Source: an uncultured delta proteobacterium
GTDB lineage: Bacteria > Myxococcota > Myxococcia > Myxococcales > 40CM-4-68-19
Length of the DNA stretch: 47,608 bases
Direction: 5' to 3'
Assembly: GCA_903911145.1 (NCBI GenBank)
Contig: CAIWCD010000022.1
Span: 1 to 47,608 of the forward strand
In this document: one piece after another, positions 41,539-47,608 of the stretch
Numbering within the stretch: the first letter of the stretch is position 1
How the letters are laid out: each line of letters starts with the position of its first letter
Made by a program: the position numbers and the translations under genes
The notes under the pieces: model-generated
Told to the model about the DNA's origin: nothing
Database searches by the model: none
The model's input: only the letters and a program-made list of their open reading frames with translations

Positions 41539-41823
41539 CTATTTGCCCGCCGGCTTCTCGCGGGCGACCTCGACGAACTGCATGCGCAGATCAAACAGCA
41601 GTGTCTCGAGCAGCTTCGACTCGTCGCCCGAGAGGTTGCCGCGCGTCTTTTCCTGGAGGAGCGCGAGCAGATCGATCGACTGCTGCGCCAGCGACAGCTC
41701 GGGCGGCTGCTTCTTCTGCGTCATCGGATCGGGCGCGATGCCGAGGTGGATCAGCGCGGAGGAGCCGAGCGAGAGCACGAATGCGTTGAAGTCGAGCTGC
41801 GGTGCCTTGCCGTCGTTGGCCAT
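41539..41823 (-). CDS. DUF1844 protein
   Basis: A 94-residue cytoplasmic protein of the DUF1844 family. LDFNAFVLSLGSSALIHLGIAPDP and LSLAQQSIDLLALLQEKTRGNLSGDESKLLETLLFDLRMQFVEV fit the family consensus. The function is not known. It is 45 bases upstream of clpB on the same strand; an AT-rich region with paired direct repeats lies just upstream of its start, so it may be the first gene of a unit with clpB. Confidence 0.88.
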   Translation of the reverse strand: MANDGKAPQLDFNAFVLSLGSSALIHLGIAPDPMTQKKQPPELSLAQQSIDLLALLQEKTRGNLSGDESKLLETLLFDLRMQFVEVAREKPAGK

Positions 41824-41842
41824 GAACCCCTCCGTGTGGGTG

Positions 41843-41861
41843 ATTATCGAAAATTATCGAA
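41843..41861 (-). promoter_or_regulatory. Paired direct repeats in the DUF1844 promoter region
   Basis: ATTATCGAA occurs at 41843-41851 and again at 41853-41861, exactly 10 bases apart, one helical turn. The stretch 41841-41885 is much more AT-rich than the rest of the window and includes TTGCAA-like and GATAAT-like hexamers on the minus strand, consistent with a promoter and a tandem binding site. Confidence 0.5.
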
Positions 41862-41888
41862 TTGCAAAATCAGTCATTACCGAATCGC

Positions 41889-43298
41889 TCAGCCGAGGTC
41901 GAACGGTACTTCGCTCGTCTGGTATCCGCGCTGGATCAGCAGCACCGCTTTTCCACTCTTGCGCGCCTGCCGCAGCGCCGCGCGCAGATCCTTGAATGAC
42001 TCAAGCTCAGTGCTGTTGAGCGAGCGGACGAGGTCTCCGCGGCGCAGGCCGGCGCGCGCTGCCGCCGAGCCGCGCTCGACCATCTGCACCGCGAGCACCG
42101 GCCGCGCCGTCTGATAGCCGAGTTCCGCGGCCTGCTTCACCGAGATGACTTGCAGCGCAAGTCCGGTGCGATTCTCGAAGAGCGTCTGGGCCTGCTCGGG
42201 CGTGAGCGGGCGCGCGCCGATCGCGACCTCCTGCGAGGTTCCAGCGCGCTGCACCGTCAGTTTCATCTGCGTTCCCACCGGCACATCGTGGAGGAGAAAA
42301 CGCAGCTCGTCCGCGTCCTGCACGGGCGCGCCGTCCGCCTTGGTGATGATGTCGCCGGGCTCGAGGCCAGCGCTCTTCGCGGGCGACGCCTCATCGACCG
42401 TGTTGACCTTCGCTCCGGGCCTTGCTGCGCGCTGCCCGGATGGATCCTTCACCTCGAGCGACTCGGCCTCGAAGCCCCAGTAGGCGTCGCTGATCTCGCC
42501 GCTCTTCACCAGCTCGCGCGCGATGCGCAGCGCGCGATCGATCGGGATCGCAAATCCGATTCCCTGCGCGTTGGCGTAGATCGCCGAGCAGACGCCGATC
42601 ACCGCGCCGTCTGCATTCAGGAGCGGCCCGCCGCTGTTGCCGGGATTGATCGAGCTGTCGGTCTGGATGAAATCGTAATAGCTGCGTCCATCGGCAGGCA
42701 CGGCGCGGTGGAGCGCGGAGATCACGCCCATGCTCACGCTCTGGTTGAGCCCGAAGGGATTGCCGATCGCAATCGCGGGTTCGCCGAGCATCAGATCGCT
42801 CGAGGTGCCCAGTGGCGCAGTGGGGAACTGCCGATTCCCCTCGAGCTTGAGCACCGCGAGATCTCCGCCCGGGTCGGTGCCGACGACCTTCGCTGTGTAG
42901 TCCTGCCCATCGTCGAACGAGACCTGGATGCGCGTGCCCGATGCGATGACGTGGAAGTTGGTGAGGACATATCCGGCGGGATCGAAGACGAACCCGGAGC
43001 CGAGCGACGTGCGGACCTGATCGCGCGCCTGCAGATTGCCGCCGAAGAAGAGCGACCAGCCGTCGTTCACGGGGTGCGCGCGCACGACCTCCTGCGCGTT
43101 GATGTTCACCACCGCCGCTTTGGTCTTCTCGACCGCGAGCACCAGCGGCGTGCGGCGCGCGAGAGACGGCGCGGGGCGGCCATCGGCCTGCGCGAGAGGA
43201 GAGGCGGCGAGGCTCGCGGCGCAGAGGAGCAGCGCCGAACGTGCGAGCGCACGGCCGTTGAACAACTTCGTCTTCGAGGAGGATTCGGAGCGTGCCAT
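41889..43298 (-). CDS. HtrA/DegP-type serine protease with two PDZ domains
   Basis: Periplasmic trypsin-like protease and chaperone of 469 residues. A signal-like hydrophobic segment is at residues 21-38. The catalytic triad is complete: His116 in LTNFHVIASG, Asp146 in DPGGDLAVLKL and Ser222 in INPGNSGGPLLN. Two PDZ domains follow, about residues 272-360 (AKVNTVDEASPAKSAGLEPGDIITKADGAPV) and 375-465 (VERGSAAARAGLRRGDLVRSLNSTEL). GLEPGDII and GLRRGDLV are the classical peptide-binding loops. The product degrades or refolds damaged envelope proteins. Confidence 0.94.
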   Translation of the reverse strand: MARSESSSKTKLFNGRALARSALLLCAASLAASPLAQADGRPAPSLARRTPLVLAVEKTKAAVVNINAQEVVRAHPVNDGWSLFFGGNLQARDQVRTSLGSGFVFDPAGYVLTNFHVIASGTRIQVSFDDGQDYTAKVVGTDPGGDLAVLKLEGNRQFPTAPLGTSSDLMLGEPAIAIGNPFGLNQSVSMGVISALHRAVPADGRSYYDFIQTDSSINPGNSGGPLLNADGAVIGVCSAIYANAQGIGFAIPIDRALRIARELVKSGEISDAYWGFEAESLEVKDPSGQRAARPGAKVNTVDEASPAKSAGLEPGDIITKADGAPVQDADELRFLLHDVPVGTQMKLTVQRAGTSQEVAIGARPLTPEQAQTLFENRTGLALQVISVKQAAELGYQTARPVLAVQMVERGSAAARAGLRRGDLVRSLNSTELESFKDLRAALRQARKSGKAVLLIQRGYQTSEVPFDLG

Positions 43299-43399
43299 CG
43301 CGATCGGTCTCCCTTTCGCGCGGCAATTTCTGATGCTGGATTCAAGCGCGCCGCGGCCCGCGCGTTCTGCTCGCGGCGCTTGTGTTGACGGTCTTGCTG

Positions 43400-43585
43400 C
43401 TAGTTGATCGGCCCGAGTCCGTCGTCATACTCGGTCTCGACCTTGTCGGCCTGCTCGGCGAGATCGGGGAGCGCCTTGTGGATGCGGGCGAGCTCCTTCT
43501 CGTCGACGAGGCCCTTCTTGACGTAGCGTTCAACCGTGCGCTGGTCGAGATACTTCACCGGTGTCTCATTCTGCTTTTCGGCCAT
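43400..43585 (-). CDS. Small conserved-looking protein, 61 residues, unknown function
   Basis: The protein MAEKQNETPVKYLDQRTVERYVKK... is short, charged and predicted helical, without signal or membrane segments. A ribosome-binding GGAGG lies about 10 bases before the ATG, and the charged composition (DEKELARIHKALPDLAEQADKVETEYDDG) is protein-like rather than a chance frame. It is divergent from thiE with a 70-base gap. I do not recognise it. Confidence 0.65.
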   Translation of the reverse strand: MAEKQNETPVKYLDQRTVERYVKKGLVDEKELARIHKALPDLAEQADKVETEYDDGLGPIN

Positions 43586-43642
43586 GAACTGAAAACCTCC
43601 AAATCGAGCGGGGCGCGGACCCTAGCACACTCCGCGCAGTGG

Positions 43643-43648
43643 TAAAGT
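43643..43648 (+). promoter_or_regulatory. Putative -10 of the thi operon
   Basis: TAAAGT lies 7 bases before GTG 43656 and 13 before ATG 43662. A transcript starting about 7 bases downstream would begin at or just before the start codon, so the operon mRNA may be leaderless. No thiamine riboswitch (TPP box) was seen in the 70-base gap. Confidence 0.35.
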
Positions 43649-43655
43649 CGCGCCC

Positions 43656-44393
43656 GTGACGATGAATGACCGACTGCCCGACATCCGCGCCGCTCGGCTT
43701 GCGCGCCTGCGCGGGCTCTATGCCATCGCGGATGACTCGTTCGCGAGCACGCCCGAGGCGCTCCTCTCCCTCGTCGAGGCGGCGCTGCGCGGAGGCGCGC
43801 TGGTCGTGCAGTTGCGCGCGAAGAGTCTCGGCGCAAGCGCGCTGCTGGCTGTCGCGCGGGCTGCCCAATCGCGCTGCCACGACGCAGGTGCACTGCTGTT
43901 CATCAATGACCGTCCCGACGTCGCGGTGCTCGCGGGAGCAGATGGCGTTCATCTCGGCCAGGACGATTTTCCTCTGATCGCCGCGCGCGCGATCGTCGGT
44001 CCCGACGTGCTGCTTGGCATCTCCACGCACAGCGACGCGGAGATCGACGCGGCTGTCGCGGCCGGCGCGGACTGCATCGGATTCGGCCCGGCCTTCGAGA
44101 CCAGCACCAAGCGCGCGACCGCTCCAGGAGCGGCTGCGCTGCCTCCCGCACACGGCATCGAGGGCGTGCGACGGGCGGTGTTGCGCGCTGGAGTTGTGCC
44201 GTTGATCGCCATCGGCGGCATCGATTCCGCTCGTGCCGAGGCGCTCGCACACGCGGGCGCAGCCTGCATCGCTGCGATCTCATCGCTCTGGCTCGCCCCC
44301 GACCCGGCCGCGATGAGCCGCACGTTCGTCTCCGCGATCGCGCGGGGCGAGGAGAAGGCACGCCTCGGACGCGGCGCCGAGGAGGCGTCGTGA
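43656..44393 (+). CDS. thiE: Thiamine-phosphate synthase
   Basis: Joins hydroxymethylpyrimidine pyrophosphate and thiazole phosphate to thiamine phosphate; TIM-barrel enzyme of 245 residues from GTG 43656, or 243 from ATG 43662. Motifs: LRGLYAIADD, VVQLRAKSLG, LLFINDRPDVAVLAGADGVHLGQDDFPL, GISTHSDAEIDAAVAAGADCIGFGPAFETSTK and VVPLIAIGGIDSA. These match the family well. Its stop overlaps the next start (GTGA), so it begins a three-gene coupled operon with a C26 amidotransferase and thiD. Confidence 0.94.
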   Translation: MTMNDRLPDIRAARLARLRGLYAIADDSFASTPEALLSLVEAALRGGALVVQLRAKSLGASALLAVARAAQSRCHDAGALLFINDRPDVAVLAGADGVHLGQDDFPLIAARAIVGPDVLLGISTHSDAEIDAAVAAGADCIGFGPAFETSTKRATAPGAAALPPAHGIEGVRRAVLRAGVVPLIAIGGIDSARAEALAHAGAACIAAISSLWLAPDPAAMSRTFVSAIARGEEKARLGRGAEEAS

Positions 44394-45136
44394 CGCGCCT
44401 GCCGATCATCGGACTGACTGCTGACCTCGGCGAGACCATCGCTCGCCCCGGCCGGCCCTCTCTTCCCCGATATGAACTCAAGCAGGCCTATTGCGATGCA
44501 ATCATCTCCGCGGGCGCGCTGCCATTGATCCTTCCATATGTCGGCGATAGCAGCGATATGTCCGCGATATCGACGCTCATCGGCCTTTGCGATGGGCTGG
44601 TGGTCACCGGCGGCGCCTTCGATATTCCGCCCGCGCTCTACGGGGAAACAGCCCACGCGGCGCTTGGGGTCCAGAAACCAACGCGCACGCATTTCGAGCA
44701 GCAGCTTCTCCGGGCCGCACTGGGAGCGGACTTGCCGCTGCTTGGCGTTTGCGGCGGGATGCAGTTGCTTGCGGTTGAACTCGGCGCGACTCTCGTTCAG
44801 GACATTGGCTCCGAGCGGCCATCGGCGATGAACCATGAGCAGCCGGACGATTCGCGCGAGCCTGCGCACACCGTGAATGTCGAGCCCGATTCGCTTCTGT
44901 CGCGCATCACGGGCGCGTCGCAGTTGCGGGTCAACAGCACGCACCACCAGGCGGTTCTCTCCTCCGGCCGCGCGACGATCTCAGGAGTCGCGCCCGATGG
45001 CGTGGTCGAGGCCATCGAGGGTCGCGGGCGATTCGTCCTCGGCGTGCAGTGGCATCCGGAACTTCTCTCCGATGCGGCAAGCTCCGCGATCTACCGCGCG
45101 TTCGTGCAGGCGGCCGCGGAGAGGAGGCGCGCATGA
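44390..45136 (+). CDS. Class I glutamine amidotransferase, peptidase C26 type
   Basis: A 248-residue hydrolase of the C26 group (gamma-glutamyl hydrolase, PuuD). The catalytic Cys is in PLLGVCGGMQLL, and His-Glu in FVLGVQWHPELL; LPRYELKQAYCDAIISAGALPLILPYVG and LCDGLVVTGGAFDIPPALYGE are typical. In this group the enzyme hydrolyses gamma-glutamyl bonds, for example gamma-glutamyl-GABA or folate polyglutamates. It starts inside the end of thiE (GTGA) and ends inside the start of thiD (ATGA), so it is made together with thiamine enzymes. That context is unusual and suggests an amidase step in thiamine or precursor metabolism; this is inference. Confidence 0.9.
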   Translation: MTRLPIIGLTADLGETIARPGRPSLPRYELKQAYCDAIISAGALPLILPYVGDSSDMSAISTLIGLCDGLVVTGGAFDIPPALYGETAHAALGVQKPTRTHFEQQLLRAALGADLPLLGVCGGMQLLAVELGATLVQDIGSERPSAMNHEQPDDSREPAHTVNVEPDSLLSRITGASQLRVNSTHHQAVLSSGRATISGVAPDGVVEAIEGRGRFVLGVQWHPELLSDAASSAIYRAFVQAAAERRRA

Positions 45137-45972
45137 GCGTCGGCAGATCGTTTGAACACCAAGCATCGGCAACGCCACGAACTCCTCCGCGCGTGCTGGT
45201 GATCGGGGGTCTCGATCCGAGCGGCGGCGCGGGCCTGCTCGCCGACGCCGAGGCGGTGCATGAGCTCGGCGCGCACGCGGTCTGCGTTCCGACCGCGCTG
45301 ACGGTGCAGGGCCGCAAGCGGGCCCACAGCTTCGAGCCGGTCTCGGTCGACTACCTGCGCGCGGCCATCCTTGCGCTCCTCGACGACGAGGAGATGCACG
45401 CAGTCAAAATCGGCCAACTCGCCTCGCCCGTGCTCGCCAACGCGCTCGTTGAGTTGCTCCGCGATGATCGCCTTGCGCGCCTGCCTCTCGTGCTCGATCC
45501 GGTGCTCACGGCCTCCAGCGGCGCCTCACTCTTTCTTGGCTCGCTCGCCGATGCCCGGGCCTCTGTCCGCGCGCTCTGGGAGCATGCGGTGCTGACGCCG
45601 AACGCGCTCGAGGCGCAGCTGCTGCTTGTGCTGCCGGCTCCTCCGCGCGGCGCCGACGAACTCGAGCAGGCCGCGCGCGCGTTCATCGCAGCGGGCGCGC
45701 GGGCTGTGCTCTGCAAGGGCGGGCACGCAGGCGGCACCGAGGCGATCGATCTTCTCGCCGAGCGCGGTGAGCCGCTCGTCACGCGGCTCGTCGGCCCGCG
45801 CCTCTTCGCCCCTGCGACGGGCGGCGCGGCTGCGACTGCACTGCAGGCGCGCGGAACCGGCTGCCGGCTCGCATCCGCACTCGCTGCCGGGCTCGCGCTC
45901 GGGCTCCCTCTTCCGCACGCTGCCGCTTCTGCCAAGTCGTATGTCGAGCGGTACATCGCGCACTCGGCTTGA
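45133..45972 (+). CDS. thiD: Hydroxymethylpyrimidine/phosphomethylpyrimidine kinase
   Basis: Phosphorylates HMP and HMP-P on the way to thiamine; ribokinase-like fold, 279 residues. RVLVIGGLDPSGGAGLLADAEAVHELGAHAVCVPTALTVQ, VKIGQLASPVLANALVELL, LVLDPVL and TGGAAATALQARGTGCRLASALAAGLALG (anion hole and catalytic Cys region) identify it, although TGCRLASALA replaces the usual GTGCTLSSAIA. The N-terminus has about 19 extra residues (MSVGRSFEHQASATPRTPP) before the normal start, and these contain a 17-base repeat also found at 21215. It overlaps the previous gene by ATGA. Confidence 0.93.
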   Translation: MSVGRSFEHQASATPRTPPRVLVIGGLDPSGGAGLLADAEAVHELGAHAVCVPTALTVQGRKRAHSFEPVSVDYLRAAILALLDDEEMHAVKIGQLASPVLANALVELLRDDRLARLPLVLDPVLTASSGASLFLGSLADARASVRALWEHAVLTPNALEAQLLLVLPAPPRGADELEQAARAFIAAGARAVLCKGGHAGGTEAIDLLAERGEPLVTRLVGPRLFAPATGGAAATALQARGTGCRLASALAAGLALGLPLPHAAASAKSYVERYIAHSA

Positions 45973-46035
45973 GCCGCCCAACGCGCGCCACGCCCTGAAA
46001 TCGCGGGAAGGAAACAGGCTCGTGCAGAGCGTGCG

Positions 46036-46044
46036 TGTTATGTT
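46036..46044 (+). promoter_or_regulatory. Putative extended -10 of lemA
   Basis: TGTTATGTT, with TG one base before TATGTT, lies 26 bases before the lemA ATG, upstream of a strong AGGAGG ribosome-binding site. Confidence 0.4.
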
Positions 46045-46070
46045 TTCCTCTCGATTCAGGAGGTCATCGC

Positions 46071-46634
46071 ATGCGCTCGCGCAATTGGATTCCCGTTGTG
46101 GCTCTGCTGCTCGCCACCGGCTGTGGCCCGTGCGGCTACAACCGGATCGTGCAGGAGGAGCAGGGCGTCGAGCAGGCATGGAGCCAGGTCGAGAACCAGC
46201 TGCAGCGCCGCGCTGATCTGATCCCGAATCTGGTCGAGGCAGTGAAGGGCTACGCCGCGCACGAATCAGAGGTGTTCTCCAATATAGCCAACGCGCGCTC
46301 GGCCATGATGGGAGCCACTTCCCGCGCCGATAAGATCACCGCGTCGAACCAGCTCGACGGCGCTCTCTCCCGTCTGCTCGTGGTCAGCGAGGCCTATCCG
46401 CAGCTGAAGGCCGACGGCAATTTCGCGCGCCTGATGGATGAGCTCGCAGGCACCGAGAACCGCATCTCCACAGAGCGAAAGCGCTACAACGAGGCCGTGC
46501 TCCAGTACAACACGGATGTGCGTGGAATCCCCGGCGCGTGGTGGGCGAAGATCGGCGGCTTCCCCGGGCAGAAGGAGTACTTCAAGGCGCAGGCTGGTGC
46601 CGAAGTCGCTCCCAAGGTTTCATTCACCAAGTAG
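46071..46634 (+). CDS. lemA: LemA family lipoprotein
   Basis: A 187-residue LemA protein. RNWIPVVALLLATGC gives a lipoprotein signal with lipobox ATGC, followed by GPCGYNRIVQEEQGVEQAWSQVENQLQRRADLIPNLVEAVKGYAAHE, the diagnostic LemA segment. NRISTERKRYNEAVLQYNTDVRGIPG near the end also fits. LemA proteins are helical bundles at the membrane, of unsettled function, often followed by membrane proteins of unknown role, as here. AGGAGG at ideal spacing marks ATG 46071. Confidence 0.9.
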   Translation: MRSRNWIPVVALLLATGCGPCGYNRIVQEEQGVEQAWSQVENQLQRRADLIPNLVEAVKGYAAHESEVFSNIANARSAMMGATSRADKITASNQLDGALSRLLVVSEAYPQLKADGNFARLMDELAGTENRISTERKRYNEAVLQYNTDVRGIPGAWWAKIGGFPGQKEYFKAQAGAEVAPKVSFTK

Positions 46635-46655
46635 GTGTCGTTGCGGAGAGCTGTC

Positions 46656-47096
46656 ATGCGCACCAGCGGCATTCTCAAATTCGGTGGCCTGATCGTCGCG
46701 CTTCTCGGCGGCAGCTTCACGCTGCTCATGCTCAAGGCGTTTCTCTTCGACAAGGGCCAGGGCTTCGTCGATCTCACCGGTCTTCTGTTTGGGGTCGTCG
46801 CGCTGGGTGTCGGCCTCGCGGGAGTTGCTGCGGGCGGCCGCAGAGCGCGGCTCGAACGTGAGAGCGACGCGCGCGCGTTCGCCGAAGTTGCGCTCGCGCT
46901 TGCCAAGCGCGGTGGCGGCAAGGTCGCGATCGACGCTCTCTGCAAGGCGACCGGGATTCCATCCGACGAGGCGCAGAGCAAGATGCGCGCGCTGACTGGC
47001 GAGGGTCTCTTCGATCTCGACTTCGATGGCAACGGGAAGATGATCTACAAGCAGTTGGAAGCCGCGCCAGGCGCGGACCAGCGCTCGGGAACGTAA
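46656..47096 (+). CDS. Small membrane protein with C-terminal winged-helix-like domain
   Basis: A 146-residue protein with two hydrophobic segments (ILKFGGLIVALLGGSFTLLML and VDLTGLLFGVVALGVGLAGVAA) and a soluble C-terminus. The end (IDALCKATGIPSDEAQSKMRALTGEGLFDLDFDGNGKMIY) reads like a winged-helix recognition segment, similar to C-terminal domains next to LemA in related genomes as far as I recall. ATG 46656 follows GGAG; GTG 46635 is an alternative adding seven residues. It probably shares an operon with lemA. Confidence 0.7.
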   Translation: MRTSGILKFGGLIVALLGGSFTLLMLKAFLFDKGQGFVDLTGLLFGVVALGVGLAGVAAGGRRARLERESDARAFAEVALALAKRGGGKVAIDALCKATGIPSDEAQSKMRALTGEGLFDLDFDGNGKMIYKQLEAAPGADQRSGT

Positions 47097-47127
47097 ACAA
47101 ACGAATCTGCCGGGGGCCGCGATTTCC

Positions 47128-47608
47128 ATGCCGAGAGCACTGCACCATCTGCAGCGGGCCTCACGAGTCTTCGCGCTTGGCCTCCTCGCGCTCTCAGCAG
47201 TCGCGTGCGATCCGGGCATCTACGGCTTCTGCCGCAGCGACACCGATTGCGGCGCCGAAGGAACTCGTTGCAGCAGCGGCGACGCGGGGACGCTCGGCTA
47301 CTGCGCCGCGCCAGACAAGCGCGATGGGGGCAGCGGCGGAGGCAGCGCAGGTGGAAGTGGCGGCGGTAGCGCGGGCGGAAGCGGCGGCGGCAGCGGCGGA
47401 GGCAGCGCAGGTGGAAGTGGCGGCGGTAGCGCGGGTGGAAGCGGCGGCGGCAGCGGCGGAGGCCGCGGTGGAGGCAGCGCGGGAGGAAGCGGCGGTGGCA
47501 GCGGCGGAGGCAGCGCGGGCGGCAGCGGCGGCGGAAGCGGTGGAGGCAGCGCGGGCGGCAGCGGCGGCGGAAGCGGCGGAGGCAGCGCGGGCGGAAGCGG
47601 CGGCGGAA
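47128..47608 (+). CDS. Lipoprotein with Cys-rich head and Gly/Ser repeats (3' truncated by window edge)
   Basis: A lipoprotein gene that runs off the window; 160 codons are visible. Translation gives a signal peptide ending LSAVAC (lipobox AVAC), then a short cysteine-rich segment (FCRSDTDCGAEGTRCSSG...GYCAAP) of a type common in Myxococcota surface proteins, and then a repeat of GGSGGGSAGG units to the edge. The Gly/Ser region probably forms a flexible linker to a domain beyond the window. Confidence 0.78.
   Translation, partial: MPRALHHLQRASRVFALGLLALSAVACDPGIYGFCRSDTDCGAEGTRCSSGDAGTLGYCAAPDKRDGGSGGGSAGGSGGGSAGGSGGGSGGGSAGGSGGGSAGGSGGGSGGGRGGGSAGGSGGGSGGGSAGGSGGGSGGGSAGGSGGGSGGGSAGGSGGG
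47329..47608 (+). repeat. Gly/Ser-coding tandem repeats
   Basis: From about 47329 the DNA is a tandem repeat with 15- and 30-base periods built from GGCGGAGGCAGCGC and GGTGGAAGTGGCGG-like units, all encoding Gly, Ser and occasional Ala or Arg. Copies differ mostly at third positions (AGT/AGC, GGT/GGA), so the repeat has aged while keeping its amino acids. The repeat continues past the window edge. Confidence 0.85.

Noticed and set aside
43586-43655. A TPP riboswitch in front of thiE
   Set aside because: The 70-base gap is too short for the aptamer and shows none of its conserved CTGAGA or ACC-TGA-like segments.
47329-47608. The Gly/Ser tandem repeat as a CRISPR array or minisatellite outside genes
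   Set aside because: The repeat keeps one reading frame, encodes Gly and Ser throughout, and has no unique spacers.

Overview
The window is about 47.6 kb of high-GC bacterial chromosome, tightly packed with genes. It looks like the Myxococcota (the former deltaproteobacterial lineage). The hints are several cysteine-rich or Gly/Ser-repeat lipoproteins, a secreted glycoside hydrolase family 44 (GH44) enzyme on Ig-like repeats, many secreted Ala/Pro-rich proteins of unknown function, paired SPFH proteins, and a mix of proteobacterial housekeeping genes. This is inferred from gene content only; there is no rRNA, tRNA or other marker to fix the taxon. I see no phage, insertion sequence, CRISPR array or RNA gene of a known family.

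Layout. 0-6 kb: the 3' end of lon, a tandem pair of cysteine-rich lipoproteins separated by a copy of the lon tail and terminator, the convergent GH44 lipoprotein, and a divergent secreted helical-repeat protein. 6-12 kb: a long-chain acyl-CoA synthetase, the histidine-degradation pair hutU-hutI, a small lipoprotein, and moaD-moaE. 12-20 kb: an M24B peptidase, a protein with five PTGNTG repeats, a methyltransferase with an N-terminal zinc ribbon, a coiled-coil protein, an OPT-family transporter and a GNAT acetyltransferase. 20-25.4 kb: a periplasmic rhodanese, then a tight six-gene minus-strand operon (rhodanese, deoxynucleoside kinase, alkyltransferase-like protein, metallophosphoesterase, acyl-CoA thioesterase, secreted protein). 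25.5-32 kb: an unknown protein, an OprB-like porin, E1 alpha and beta of a 2-oxoacid dehydrogenase, and DCC, YkgJ and small periplasmic proteins. 32-38.8 kb: amtB, then a plus-strand cluster with a membrane protein, two SPFH proteins, truA and a small membrane protein, then two minus-strand genes including a TfoX-like protein. 38.9-43.6 kb: clpB, a DUF1844 gene, an HtrA protease and a 61-residue protein, all on the minus strand. 43.6-47.6 kb: thiE, a C26 glutamine amidotransferase and thiD with overlapping ends, then lemA, a small membrane protein and a lipoprotein cut by the window edge.

The most unusual signal is non-coding. Four long inverted repeats (774-854, 6004-6131, 20995-21094, 30409-30537) lie downstream of plus-strand genes, three of them starting 3-5 bases after the stop codon. 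Their outer stems differ in sequence but stay paired, usually with an extra unpaired C on the 3' side, while the flanking loop strands (CCGTGCTC on the left, CTGCGCGC on the right) are conserved. Two have a perfect inner hairpin with a GCGAG loop; the other two share a different conserved core. That is the pattern of a structured RNA or 3'-end element kept by selection or spread as a mobile repeat. I do not recognise it as a known family.

Other points of interest are a MoaD whose Gly-Gly is followed by seven extra residues, a zinc-ribbon methyltransferase with no ATG, GTG or TTG start in front of its first CxxC, an amidotransferase inside a thiamine operon, and a patchy use of the rare TTA leucine codon (at least eight in hutU, none seen in its operon partner hutI).
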